A stretch of 64,000 nt of DNA from Chitinophaga pinensis (GTDB lineage: Bacteria; Bacteroidota; Bacteroidia; UKL13-3): contig CAMDHZ010000005.1 of assembly GCA_945898275.1 (NCBI GenBank), positions 62,001 through 126,000 on the forward strand. Direction: 5' to 3'. Under the pieces are notes generated by a model. That model saw nothing but the letters and a program-made list of their open reading frames with translations, was not told the DNA's origin and did not search any database. Made by a program: the position numbers and the translations under genes. Below, piece by piece: positions 25,526 to 34,034 of this stretch. Every line of letters starts with the position of its first letter. Position 1 is the stretch's first letter.

Positions 25526-25957
25526 TTACAACCTTGCCTCAATCCAAGCTTTAATTATCTCTGCCAATTCAGCCTTGGTTTGCTCTATTTCTTTGATGGA
25601 TTTATACGTTATAACAGCCCTATCATTTTCAATCCAATTTAAGATTTTACTTTTATGGGGTATTATCCTTTCTAGGGGTTCTTCTTGTTTTTTTGCGCCT
25701 CTGTGAAATATTAATTGGACTTGCTTATGTGTTGTAGGCTGAATGCGCATCGTAATTCTGTCTTGGTTTTTATAGCTGTAGTTAGGGCCATTCCATTTTA
25801 TGTTTTCAACTATTGCTTCATCTACCAATAAAATATAAGTTCTTAATTGGTCAATTTCTCTATAAAATGGATGGTTTTGCTCATCTAAAAACTCGGTAAC
25901 CTCATGGTTAAGGTTTGGTGGAACTATGATAGGTGCTGCTTGTGGCTTGTTTTTCAT
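25526..25957 (-). CDS. DUF1801 domain protein
   Basis: This cytoplasmic protein of 143 residues resembles the DUF1801 (YdhG-like) family. Indicators are an N-terminal helix LRTYILLVDEAIVENIKWNGPNYSY and the phrase MRIQPTTHKQVQLIFHRGAK, typical for these small alpha/beta proteins. The biochemical function of the family is not established. It probably forms a two-gene unit with the exported protein gene downstream (13-bp gap). Confidence 0.75.
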   Translation of the reverse strand: MKNKPQAAPIIVPPNLNHEVTEFLDEQNHPFYREIDQLRTYILLVDEAIVENIKWNGPNYSYKNQDRITMRIQPTTHKQVQLIFHRGAKKQEEPLERIIPHKSKILNWIENDRAVITYKSIKEIEQTKAELAEIIKAWIEARL

Positions 25958-26050
25958 TTTTATTAAACCAGTACATGATACTGCATCTGTTTAAACAAAA
26001 ATAGTAATATACATGATAACTGAATACTGTTTGCACTATTTCTTTGTAAC

Positions 26051-26650
26051 TCACAACCTCACAAAACCAATATTTAACAGAACACTATCTTCTGCTAGGT
26101 TTAAACTGTTGAGTCTGTTTCGATGCTCTCCAATACTACTTGGGGCTTTTTTAATGCTTTGCGCTGTTTCTGATTTGATATTTATAGATGGATGTATTTG
26201 GTGATCTAATTTTTGTTTTGGTTTAAGTTGTTTGTTTTTAGCTGGCCAAACAAACACAGTATCTGTAATGCGTTTTTCAATAGGCTTTTCTATCCAAACT
26301 GTGTCTATCATTGCGGTTTGCATTCCTCCTTCCTTTTTGTAGCTATTGCTTAATACCAATTGCCCTAATATGGCCACCACTAAAATACTTGCCGCTTGCC
26401 ATATTGGAATAGTGTTTTGCCAGAATAATTTTGTTGGCTTTGGCGTTGGAAGCTTATCCAATAGCAATTCTTCTATGCTGTCTTTTCGGCTTTGGTTCAA
26501 ACCAGAAACTGCCTTGTTTAAGCTTTGTAAGGCTGCAAATTCTTCTAAAGACATAGCTTGCAACACAATAGCTTGTTCCTCTATAGTTAAATTTTTAAAC
26601 TCGTTTTGAACCAATAGTTCATACAGTTTTTCGCTATTAGAATTATCCAT
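26051..26650 (-). CDS. probable membrane partner (anti-sigma-like) of the adjacent ECF sigma factor
   Basis: This protein of 199 residues overlaps the end of the sigma-factor gene by 8 bp. It has an acidic helical N-terminus (about residues 1-70), one membrane segment (IWQAASILVVAILGQLVL, about 84-101), and a Lys/Pro-rich probably periplasmic tail. This layout is that of an anti-sigma factor that holds the sigma factor at the membrane. The zinc anti-sigma motif (HxxxCxxC) is absent, so the assignment rests on position and topology only. The last residues (LLNIGFVRL) are hydrophobic. No relative is recognised. Confidence 0.6.
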   Translation of the reverse strand: MDNSNSEKLYELLVQNEFKNLTIEEQAIVLQAMSLEEFAALQSLNKAVSGLNQSRKDSIEELLLDKLPTPKPTKLFWQNTIPIWQAASILVVAILGQLVLSNSYKKEGGMQTAMIDTVWIEKPIEKRITDTVFVWPAKNKQLKPKQKLDHQIHPSINIKSETAQSIKKAPSSIGEHRNRLNSLNLAEDSVLLNIGFVRL

Positions 26651-27179
26651 GGTAGTTTAGCTTTTCTTTAATTTTTTTAAGTAAATAGAACAAACCAGAT
26701 TTAACAGAGCCTTCTGGAATATTTAGTATTTCTGAGGTTTCTTTGGTGCTCAAATGCTGTTCAAATTTTAACACAAATAGTTTTTTCTCTTTCTCATTTA
26801 GTGATGCAAAAATTTCCCTAATTTGGGCTTTAAGCAGTTTAGCATCCAATTCTATATTTGCATTTACGCTTTGGTCTAAAGAAGTATGTTGAGTTATTAA
26901 ACTGTTTTGTGTAGACTGTTGTTTTAAACGATTTTTGCAGCGATTAGCGGTTAAAGTAAAAACCCATGTGCTAAATTTTTGATTGGCATCAAAGTGATGA
27001 GGCTGCTCAATAATTTTGGTAAATACTTCCTGAACGATGTCTTCTGCTTCTTGTTTGCTATACAAAAATTGCTGGGCAAACCAGCATAGTTTATCAAAGT
27101 ATCTGTGATACAAATTTGAAAACGATTGCTGGTTGCCTTGCAATAATGCTTGATATAACTGCTCGTCAGTTTGAGACAC
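26643..27179 (-). CDS. ECF RNA polymerase sigma factor (sigma-70 family)
   Basis: This group 4 sigma factor of 178 residues has region 2 at YHRYFDKLCWFAQQFLYSKQEAEDIVQEVFTKI with the FSTWVFTLTANRCKN promoter-melting part, and region 4 at FASLNEKEKKLFVLKFEQHLSTKETSEILNIPEGSVKSGLFYLLKKIKE, split here only by a short linker. It starts with GTG at 27179, 3 bp after the stop of the upstream gene. The downstream overlapping gene encodes a single-pass membrane protein, probably its regulator. The targets cannot be read from this window. Confidence 0.9.
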   Translation of the reverse strand: MSQTDEQLYQALLQGNQQSFSNLYHRYFDKLCWFAQQFLYSKQEAEDIVQEVFTKIIEQPHHFDANQKFSTWVFTLTANRCKNRLKQQSTQNSLITQHTSLDQSVNANIELDAKLLKAQIREIFASLNEKEKKLFVLKFEQHLSTKETSEILNIPEGSVKSGLFYLLKKIKEKLNYHG

Positions 27180-27182
27180 TTT

Positions 27183-28358
27183 TTATTGGTTTAGATAATC
27201 GGCTGTTTCCTTTTCTTCCGCTCTGCCTTTTACAATACTCAATAACTGAAGTTTTATTTTATCGGCTTTACTTTTCTCTCCACATAATTTATAGTGTTCC
27301 CAAAGTTTAACCATAGGAATAATATAGTTCATGTTACTTTCTTTGGCGTAATAAATACTTTGGTCAAAATAGAAATCCTTATCTAGGTAATCTAAAGCGT
27401 AATTCAGTTCAAAGTTCTTTCTTAACAAGGCAATGTTGTCAATATTAGTATTGCTATATTGGTAAGTTAGTCCAGTTAGGTAAAAGTTATTTTGGTTCTC
27501 TTTTGCATATAAATCTCCGCAGGTTACAGCAATATAAACAGGAGATTTGTATTTGTTTTGAGATAGAATATCTAACATCTCTGTTCTCATTCTTTTTTCT
27601 CCAGCTTCGTATTCTTCCATGGTTATTGGAAAAGGCTTTTTAAAAGGCTCAAATGGTTTTAGACCAAGTTCTGCAAACATCTTGTTTCTGTAGTCGTCCA
27701 AGTAAAGCAAGCTAGTATTTAGCAAGGTTACATCTTTTCTAATGCCCCGTTGTTGTAATAGCCAAATAGGATACGTATCGTTATCTCCATTGCTTATTAA
27801 AATGGCATTTGGTTCAAGGCCAATTAATACATTGTAGTTATAATACAAAAGGCCAGGAGAATAGGCGCCCAAGTCTAGCCATTTTTGTAAGAAAGCGGCT
27901 TTTTTAGCAAGGTTTCTTTCTTGTTCGTAAAGTATAACAGCATCAGGGAGGTGTTCTGCTTTGCCTTCGCCTAATTCTATGGCTTTGAGTAAATATTTTT
28001 TGTTTTCTAGGCTATTGCCGCCAATTAGCCATTTACAAAGGTTGAATTCATAGGATTGTGGAACATGTTTTTCCATTTCATTCACTATTTCTGTGAGTGC
28101 TGTGTCAATTGCACCTTTGCTTCTTTTTTCGTCTGGATTGGTTCTGCTTAGGTTTCTGCTTACCCGGTAGTAATTGTACCAAGCGGCGGCATTAGACTTA
28201 TCCTTATCTAAGACTTGTTGCCAAAGTTTTTGTTGTTTTAAATACCATTCTGTGGGTTTAAGTTCAATGGCAAATCCAAGAATGGGTTCTGGTTTTTCGG
28301 TTTGACCCAAAGCCGAAAAGCTTAATAAAAGAATAAGAAATGTTGATTGTAATTTCAT
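27183..28358 (-). CDS. exported protein related to the soluble domain of DUF2723 proteins
   Basis: This protein of 391 residues has a signal peptide (MKLQSTFLILLLSFSALGQ) and a helical, TPR-like N-terminal half. The central stretch ISNGDNDTYPIWLLQQRGIRKDVTLLNTSLL closely follows the conserved GDNDTFPLWY...GIR.DV.V.N.SLL segment seen after the membrane region of DUF2723 proteins (putative glycosyltransferase-related). Here the membrane part is missing, so it looks like a free-standing periplasmic version. It is the first gene of a three-gene unit with the ECF sigma factor and its partner, which suggests that it senses or affects the envelope; this is inference. Confidence 0.65.
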   Translation of the reverse strand: MKLQSTFLILLLSFSALGQTEKPEPILGFAIELKPTEWYLKQQKLWQQVLDKDKSNAAAWYNYYRVSRNLSRTNPDEKRSKGAIDTALTEIVNEMEKHVPQSYEFNLCKWLIGGNSLENKKYLLKAIELGEGKAEHLPDAVILYEQERNLAKKAAFLQKWLDLGAYSPGLLYYNYNVLIGLEPNAILISNGDNDTYPIWLLQQRGIRKDVTLLNTSLLYLDDYRNKMFAELGLKPFEPFKKPFPITMEEYEAGEKRMRTEMLDILSQNKYKSPVYIAVTCGDLYAKENQNNFYLTGLTYQYSNTNIDNIALLRKNFELNYALDYLDKDFYFDQSIYYAKESNMNYIIPMVKLWEHYKLCGEKSKADKIKLQLLSIVKGRAEEKETADYLNQ

Positions 28359-28469
28359 AGCGAAATATGTTTATTGCATGTTATACACTTCAACTAAAGT
28401 TTGGTTCAAACCGACACTTGATTTTTTTTATGTAAAGTAAAAATATATTGTTACGCTATGTTTTATAAT

Positions 28470-29237
28470 TTAATAAATGCCAATTAAATAATTTTCTAGC
28501 TTGTTCATAAGACTTGGTTCAAAGTGTATCCATTGTTGTGCTTCTCTTATCCAAACTTCGGTGGCATTGGGCTCAATTTGAAGCTTATAATCAAACTTTG
28601 GAATGCGAGTACTAAAATATCCAGGGTAATAGTATTGATGCTCCTTTTGAAGGGAGTGTTCTATTTTTTTCTTTATCAAATATTTTCCTAAACTATACTT
28701 CTTATAACTTGGGTCGAAACAATTAATAATCCCTGCACTGCAAGTATCCGCCTCATCAAAAATACCAAAGGCTATGAGTTGGTCATTGTCATAAAGATTG
28801 ATTGCAGTTGAGTTAAAGTAGTCGCCACCCTCAACATCAAAGATGTAATCAAAGAGGGTAGGAGAGGCGTCAAATTGAATTCCATTTAGGTATTTAGCAT
28901 AAAGCTCCTCATAAGCTGGGTGATATTCAAAAGGTTTAACTTCTATTCTGAAATTTGTTTCAATGAATTTTTGAAAAGGATGTTTTTTGGGCTTTGCAAG
29001 TTGGTTTAAATTTATCCTGAGCCAAAATACAGGTCCAACCTCCTTTCCTTGATACTGGAAATAACCTTTAAAATCTTCGATTGATTCTTTTCGGCGAGGC
29101 ATACCCTCCATCATAATAAAATCGGTAGTCATCAGGATTTGTTGCACCCTGTACCAGCCTCTTTCGAGGAATTCGCTATATTGTTCGGGACTAACTTTTT
29201 CTTGCGGCAATATTTTCTGATAAAACACAGATGGCAT
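28470..29237 (-). CDS. arginyl-tRNA--protein transferase-like protein (ATE C-terminal domain)
   Basis: This protein of 255 residues resembles the C-terminal GNAT-like half of arginyl/leucyl-tRNA-protein transferases: FLERGWYRVQQ near the N-terminus, STAINLYDNDQLIAFGIFDE, then CFDPSYKKYSLGKYLIKKKIEH and YYPGYFSTRIPKFDYK. Classical Ate1/Bpt add an amino acid to N-termini to make N-degrons. The N-terminal Cys-rich zinc region of Ate1 is not evident, so substrate and activity are uncertain. Proteins of this shape are common in Bacteroidetes. It is monocistronic; the gap to the next gene (24 bp) may allow read-through from the sulfur island. Confidence 0.75.
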   Translation of the reverse strand: MPSVFYQKILPQEKVSPEQYSEFLERGWYRVQQILMTTDFIMMEGMPRRKESIEDFKGYFQYQGKEVGPVFWLRINLNQLAKPKKHPFQKFIETNFRIEVKPFEYHPAYEELYAKYLNGIQFDASPTLFDYIFDVEGGDYFNSTAINLYDNDQLIAFGIFDEADTCSAGIINCFDPSYKKYSLGKYLIKKKIEHSLQKEHQYYYPGYFSTRIPKFDYKLQIEPNATEVWIREAQQWIHFEPSLMNKLENYLIGIY

Positions 29238-29261
29238 TGGCGCAAGATACTAAAACTAGGT

Positions 29262-30977
29262 TTACCTAAAGGAATAATCTACGCCATAAACTTGTGTTAG
29301 CAAGGTTTGTGGTCCGTCTAAAATTTTAGCATTTAAGGGTAGCGTAGGCGTAACAGGTGAGTTTTTTATGAGGTAGTCTTTCATGGTTTTGTGCAAGGTA
29401 AAAGAATGTGTTATTGGATTTGCAACACCTTTAATTCTACAAAGCATGTCCACAGGGTCGCCATCTCTCTCGCACGCACAAATTTTATAAACTGAATTCT
29501 CATCAACTGCTTTACCTTTTACCAATACCTTTTGAACCCTTTTTCCCATGGCTTCAAAAGCTTTAAACTCAATTTGCATGCCTTGAAATTTAATCACCCA
29601 GCCACCAAAACGTTTCGAGGCATCTTTGGCAAACACATTGTTTAGTTCTTTTTCTAGCCACTCTAACAATTGCTTTCCAGTAATTTCGCCTGTTTTTAGG
29701 TTACTATCTACAGGCAGCATATCATAAATAAAGCCATTGTTGATAGGGATGTTGCCAGTATGGTCGGGTGTGCTCTTTGGAGGGCAAAACCTAAAGCCAT
29801 TGGAAAGTACAATATCCACCTCAGGCATTTGCCAAGCAAGCGCATTTAAAACCATAGTATCTATGGTATTTTCTATTACAAAGTAGCGATACAATGGCAA
29901 AGTGCTGTAGCCAATTACTTGGGATATTTCTTCTTTAAATGGGAGTTCATTTTCCTTAATGATGTTACTCAGCGTTGGGTCTGCTTTATACTTTTCAGGA
30001 TTTAATTCATCTAGCAAATAATTATCTGAAATTACCTTTCCATTTTTTATGGTTAGTTGCAGTTTGCCAATGAATGAACCAAAAGCGCCAGGTTCAACCA
30101 CTTTTGAATATTTACATTGAATGGGTTTCCTCACCCTTTCATGTGTATCACCTCCTAAAATATAATTTACGCCTTCGCAATCGGGGTTATTGGCCAAGGC
30201 AATTTGCTGAGATAAACCAAGATGAGATAGAATAACAATGAATGCACATTGTTCGTCATTTCTTAACACCTCAACATAGTGTTTTAAATTTTCTTCTGGC
30301 TTGGTATAAAGAATTCCTTTACTATAGTTTGGTGATTGTCTTATAGGTACCAATGGATCTGTATAACCAAGGAAGCCAATTTTAATACCAGCTACATTCC
30401 AAATATAATAGGGATGAAATATAAGTTCCCCTTTTTTGCCTTCACCTAAATCGTGGTACATATTGGCACAAACTTTTGGGGCTTGTAGGGCTCCCATTAA
30501 GGTTTGCATTTTTCTTTTACCAAAAATTACTTCCCAATTTCCAGGCAGATAAAGGTTATAGTCTAATGCATTTAAAATAGGAACCATGGCCTTGCCGGTA
30601 GTTTTGCCAGATAAAGCACTGCCTTGAAACATATCTCCTGTATCAATGATAAATGTATTTGGATTTGCCTTTTTTTCTTTTTTCAAATAAGTAGATAAAT
30701 GAGCATATCCGCCCGTTTTTCTAAAAACTGCTTTATCGTTTTCCCAAAACAACTCATCATGCGGGTAAACTTGGCAATGCACATCTGTGGTTTGTAGTAT
30801 TTGAACAACTACTTCTTTATCCGAAGTTTGTTCACTACCAACAATTGTGTTTTCTAATTCCTCTGCAGCAGCCATGGCCGGAAGAGAAGGGATAAGGCCA
30901 GCGCCAATTCCAATTTTTCCTAAGGATTTAATGAAGCTGCGCCTAGGTGAATTTTCATTGTTAGAAGAAGTTGTCAT
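29262..30977 (-). CDS. SoxB-like Tat-exported metallophosphoesterase/5'-nucleotidase family protein
   Basis: This protein of about 571 residues has a twin-arginine signal (SPRRSFIKSLGKIGIG). The dimetal-site motifs follow in family order: TTDVHCQVYPH (DxH), DTGDMFQGSA, PGNWEVIFG, VILSHLG and GGDTHERV; a 5'-nucleotidase C-terminal domain closes the protein. Most 5'-nucleotidases have GNHE; Trp in the third position (NWE) resembles SoxB thiosulfohydrolase (HWE). Tat export and the sulfur genes upstream also favour a SoxB-like role, hydrolysis of sulfane-sulfonates. I chose ATG 30977 because the ORF's first ATG at 31010 lies inside the upstream porin gene; it starts 10 bp after that gene's stop. 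Confidence 0.75.
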   Translation of the reverse strand: MTTSSNNENSPRRSFIKSLGKIGIGAGLIPSLPAMAAAEELENTIVGSEQTSDKEVVVQILQTTDVHCQVYPHDELFWENDKAVFRKTGGYAHLSTYLKKEKKANPNTFIIDTGDMFQGSALSGKTTGKAMVPILNALDYNLYLPGNWEVIFGKRKMQTLMGALQAPKVCANMYHDLGEGKKGELIFHPYYIWNVAGIKIGFLGYTDPLVPIRQSPNYSKGILYTKPEENLKHYVEVLRNDEQCAFIVILSHLGLSQQIALANNPDCEGVNYILGGDTHERVRKPIQCKYSKVVEPGAFGSFIGKLQLTIKNGKVISDNYLLDELNPEKYKADPTLSNIIKENELPFKEEISQVIGYSTLPLYRYFVIENTIDTMVLNALAWQMPEVDIVLSNGFRFCPPKSTPDHTGNIPINNGFIYDMLPVDSNLKTGEITGKQLLEWLEKELNNVFAKDASKRFGGWVIKFQGMQIEFKAFEAMGKRVQKVLVKGKAVDENSVYKICACERDGDPVDMLCRIKGVANPITHSFTLHKTMKDYLIKNSPVTPTLPLNAKILDGPQTLLTQVYGVDYSFR

Positions 30978-30987
30978 GTTTGTTGTT

Positions 30988-32415
30988 TTAAAAGTGGTAG
31001 TTGATAACAAAGTTATATAAGCTCATATCCACTTTATTAAAAACGTATCTATTGTTTTTATAATTGTTTCCCAATTGTCCTTTGTAAACATACAAAAGTT
31101 GGAAGTCAAATCCTTTAAAAAATCCATTCGCTTTGTAGCGTATATCAGCGTTAAACTGCCAAAAGGAAGGGAAAGAGTATTTGTTCATTTCGGTGTTTTT
31201 TACATTTGGCATATAAAATCTTCCATAGCTGAGATCGCTTCTAAAGCCAGATTTGCCGTAGCTTTTCCCTATTACTGCATTAACAGCATGTACATTTGCA
31301 TAGCCTTCATTACGTTCTCTTGGCATAAAGGTAAAGAAGGGGTCGCGGCTCCATTCTCTTGGCATTAGATACCGTCCATGTTCAGTAATTCTATTATAGT
31401 TAAGTTGGAATGAACCTGTTTTTTCTTTAGCAATTTCAAGTCTTGCACCGTAGGTATATGACTTATTATCTTTAAGCATATAGGTTTTACTTTGGTCTTG
31501 GTTACCACCATCATTGATGGCTTGTTGCGTTATACCTTGAAGTCCTAAATTTAGTTTTGTTTTATTATTGAGGTTAAAACTTCCATTGTATTGAAATAGG
31601 CTTGTATTAAAGATATTCTCTACATAGAGGTTCCAAACTTGAATATCGTTATGTTTTTTCAATTGGTGTGTAATACCTGCATAGAAAACCCCATTACTTT
31701 TAAGATTTCCTGCATAGTTTGACTTACTGCCATCAGGGTTTAATCCACTTGCATAAACACCAATAGACCCGCCTACATCAAACCATTTAATGGTGCTTCT
31801 TGGAGAAATTTTATAAAGGTAACCAATATCAAATTTTGTGTTTTTAATTTCGCTAAAGTTAATCACAATACCATCTACCAATGTAGGTCTCATTCTGCCA
31901 TCTTGTGGGTTTATAAACGGGGTTCTAATGTGTTGCTTGCCAAATTTAACATTCGATTTTTTGTAATTATATTTTATATATAAGTCTTCTAATCTATCTA
32001 AATCTTTATGATTGTTTGGGTTTTCCATGTCAAACAGCCCTAGTTCATACCTAGAAAGCAATCCAGTTAATGGGTCGGGTTTTGCAAGATTTGATGAATA
32101 TAAGTTATAAATGAAAAACCCACTAATACCAATTTGCAAGTTCTTAAACTTTCCTGTTTCGTATCCTATTCCCATTCCAAAGGCATTGGCAAAATAATCA
32201 CTTAAATCATCGCCATTATCAGTAAAGGAGGTGTAATAGCGGGCATGTCCATAAAAACTCCCATTTCTAAAGAAGTGTTGTAGGTTATTGGTGTCTGTAA
32301 GATTTTGTTCTCTTTCTGTATAATGCTGATAGGGTAAGTTTTGCGCCGATAGAGTTTGGGTCAAACCGAAAAAAACAAGCGCCATTAACAGCAGCATTGC
32401 ATGAAACTTTTTCAT
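30988..32415 (-). CDS. OprD-like outer-membrane porin
   Basis: This protein of 475 residues has a signal peptide (MKKFHAMLLLMALVFFGLTQ, cut after TLSAQ) followed by alternating strands typical of an 18-stranded OprD-type channel; the last strand ends NFVINYHF with terminal Phe. The pattern SFYGHARYYTSFTDNG, KFGKQHIRTPFINPQDGRMRPT and RITEHGRYLMPREWSRDPF is common in Bacteroidetes OprD members. It lies between the TsdA-like cytochrome and SoxB-like genes (12 and 10 bp gaps), suggesting passage of sulfur oxyanions such as thiosulfate or tetrathionate. Substrate is inferred from context only. Confidence 0.82.
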   Translation of the reverse strand: MKKFHAMLLLMALVFFGLTQTLSAQNLPYQHYTEREQNLTDTNNLQHFFRNGSFYGHARYYTSFTDNGDDLSDYFANAFGMGIGYETGKFKNLQIGISGFFIYNLYSSNLAKPDPLTGLLSRYELGLFDMENPNNHKDLDRLEDLYIKYNYKKSNVKFGKQHIRTPFINPQDGRMRPTLVDGIVINFSEIKNTKFDIGYLYKISPRSTIKWFDVGGSIGVYASGLNPDGSKSNYAGNLKSNGVFYAGITHQLKKHNDIQVWNLYVENIFNTSLFQYNGSFNLNNKTKLNLGLQGITQQAINDGGNQDQSKTYMLKDNKSYTYGARLEIAKEKTGSFQLNYNRITEHGRYLMPREWSRDPFFTFMPRERNEGYANVHAVNAVIGKSYGKSGFRSDLSYGRFYMPNVKNTEMNKYSFPSFWQFNADIRYKANGFFKGFDFQLLYVYKGQLGNNYKNNRYVFNKVDMSLYNFVINYHF

Positions 32416-32427
32416 ATGTTATGCTAG

Positions 32428-33483
32428 TTAAGATTGTTTTTTTGATTGGGCGTCTTTGGCAGCCTTAATTGGCTTAAAAGGTCCATATTTGTGTTGTGTT
32501 TCTGAAAACCCATCATAGAATGGTCCAAATGGATGGTCAATTGGTTTTTTAGAAATATCTGGCCAATCGTTTGGCGTTGACTTGGTAGGCCTAGGTTGCG
32601 AGTTCACAAATGCAGCAAGGTCCCATGCTTCCTCATCGCTTAATTGCGGGTTTTCATGGGAGGCGCCTAAAGGCATATTATATTTTGCATAGCGTGCAAA
32701 AAAAGTAATTCTATACAAACCAGCTTTGTCGTTATACGCGTGTTTTCCCCACAAAGGTGGGAAACTATATTCAGTTCCTTCTGCATTTAGCAAGCCTTCG
32801 CCATTTGCCTGATGGCAACTTTGGCATTTGGCGGCATATACTTCTTTACCTTTTTTTTGGTCGGCTGCCCTGTCTAAAAATGCTAGTTCTTTAAAGCCAG
32901 ATCCAAGTGCATTTTTTCCTTTCTCAATGTTTGAACCTATATAAGAAATATAAGCTTTTATTGCTTGCATTTCTTTGCTTAAGGTGTCTAATGGTTTGCC
33001 ATTTAAACTTCTTTCAAAGCAATCATTCACACGTTTGTAAATGTCTTCTTCTGTGCCACTTCTGGCTCTAAATTTTGGGTAGTTTGCGGCCACTGAGCCG
33101 TAGTTGTTGCCAAACACCTTTGTGCCGGCATCAAGGTGGCAGTTTTGGCAATTCATACCATTGCTAATTTGAGTAACACTACCTTTTGGTCCTAAATATT
33201 TTGAAGTATGGCTTATCAGTTCTTTGCCATACAATACAAGTTCTTTTTGGCTAGCAACTTTTATAAGATTTAAGTCGGCAGGTTGCCAATAATCATTTTC
33301 TTTTTTTTCGGTTTGAACCGAGTCTGATGCTTCAGTATTTTCTCCAATTAACTTTTGGTTCAAACCTTCTCTATTGAAGTAAAGTGTAACTGTAACAACC
33401 AATGTAAGTGCTAGTGTTGCAAGCACCCACATCAGTTGTTTTACACTTTTTGATAATTTTTGATGTAACTCTTGCGAATCCAT
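32428..33483 (-). CDS. tsdA: diheme c-type cytochrome, TsdA-like thiosulfate dehydrogenase
   Basis: This protein of 351 residues has an N-terminal membrane anchor (VLATLALTLVVTVTLYF) and two heme-binding motifs: CQNCH (Cys112, Cys115, His116) and CQSCH (Cys220, Cys223, His224). The phrases GTKVFGNNYGSVAANYPKFR and RVNDCFERSLNGKPL are characteristic of TsdA, where the active-site heme is ligated by His and Cys; Cys155 is the likely distal ligand. YNMPLG supplies Met for the second heme. TsdA oxidises two thiosulfates to tetrathionate (or the reverse) in the periplasm. Neighbours are thiosulfate-type transporters and rhodaneses, which fits. Confidence 0.85.
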   Translation of the reverse strand: MDSQELHQKLSKSVKQLMWVLATLALTLVVTVTLYFNREGLNQKLIGENTEASDSVQTEKKENDYWQPADLNLIKVASQKELVLYGKELISHTSKYLGPKGSVTQISNGMNCQNCHLDAGTKVFGNNYGSVAANYPKFRARSGTEEDIYKRVNDCFERSLNGKPLDTLSKEMQAIKAYISYIGSNIEKGKNALGSGFKELAFLDRAADQKKGKEVYAAKCQSCHQANGEGLLNAEGTEYSFPPLWGKHAYNDKAGLYRITFFARYAKYNMPLGASHENPQLSDEEAWDLAAFVNSQPRPTKSTPNDWPDISKKPIDHPFGPFYDGFSETQHKYGPFKPIKAAKDAQSKKQS

Positions 33484-33504
33484 TGTTAAGGTTAAATCTT
33501 AATA

Positions 33505-34023
33505 TTAGTGTGGAAGTTTATCTCTAAAATAGCCGTACACCCACGTGCCAGCAATGGCGCTTAAAAGGGTAACAGCAATTACGGTAGCGCCACTGCCTAT
33601 TTGTGCAAATAGTGGTCCAGGGCATGCCCCAGTTATGGCCCAACCAAAGCCAAACATTAGTGAGCCATAGATATTTCCTTTGTTAAACTCTTTAACATGA
33701 AACACAATAGTTTCACCATAAATAGTTTTGATGTTAAACTTTTTGATAATAAATACTGAAAGCATGCCAACTGCTACAGCACTTCCAATTACACCAAACA
33801 TATGAAAGGATTGAAAGCGAAACATTTCTTGAATACGAAACCAACTAATAATTTCAGCCTTTACAAATAGGATTCCAAATCCTATTCCAACAGCAAGGTA
33901 TTTTAGGTTATGGTACCATTTATGTTCAAGCTTACTTTCATTCACGCACATGGCGTCTTGTTCGCGCAATAATAAATCTTGGTCAATTGTTCCTGATATA
34001 GGAGTTGTATTGATGTTTTCCAT
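33505..34023 (-). CDS. half-size YeeE/YedE family sulfur-compound transporter, second subunit
   Basis: This membrane protein of about 172 residues has four hydrophobic segments and the YeeE/YedE (DUF395) signature GWAITGACPGPLFAQIGSG, with the conserved Cys of the family. YeeE (TsuA) imports thiosulfate by passing it between Cys residues. Here the transporter is made of two short proteins, each with one such motif. A soluble N-terminal stretch of about 50 residues precedes the first helix. I chose ATG 34023 (MENINTTPIS), 11 bp after the partner's stop; the longer ORF would run into the partner. Paired half-size forms (PmpA/PmpB type) are known. Confidence 0.85.
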   Translation of the reverse strand: MENINTTPISGTIDQDLLLREQDAMCVNESKLEHKWYHNLKYLAVGIGFGILFVKAEIISWFRIQEMFRFQSFHMFGVIGSAVAVGMLSVFIIKKFNIKTIYGETIVFHVKEFNKGNIYGSLMFGFGWAITGACPGPLFAQIGSGATVIAVTLLSAIAGTWVYGYFRDKLPH

Positions 34024-34034
34024 GAATAATTGAA

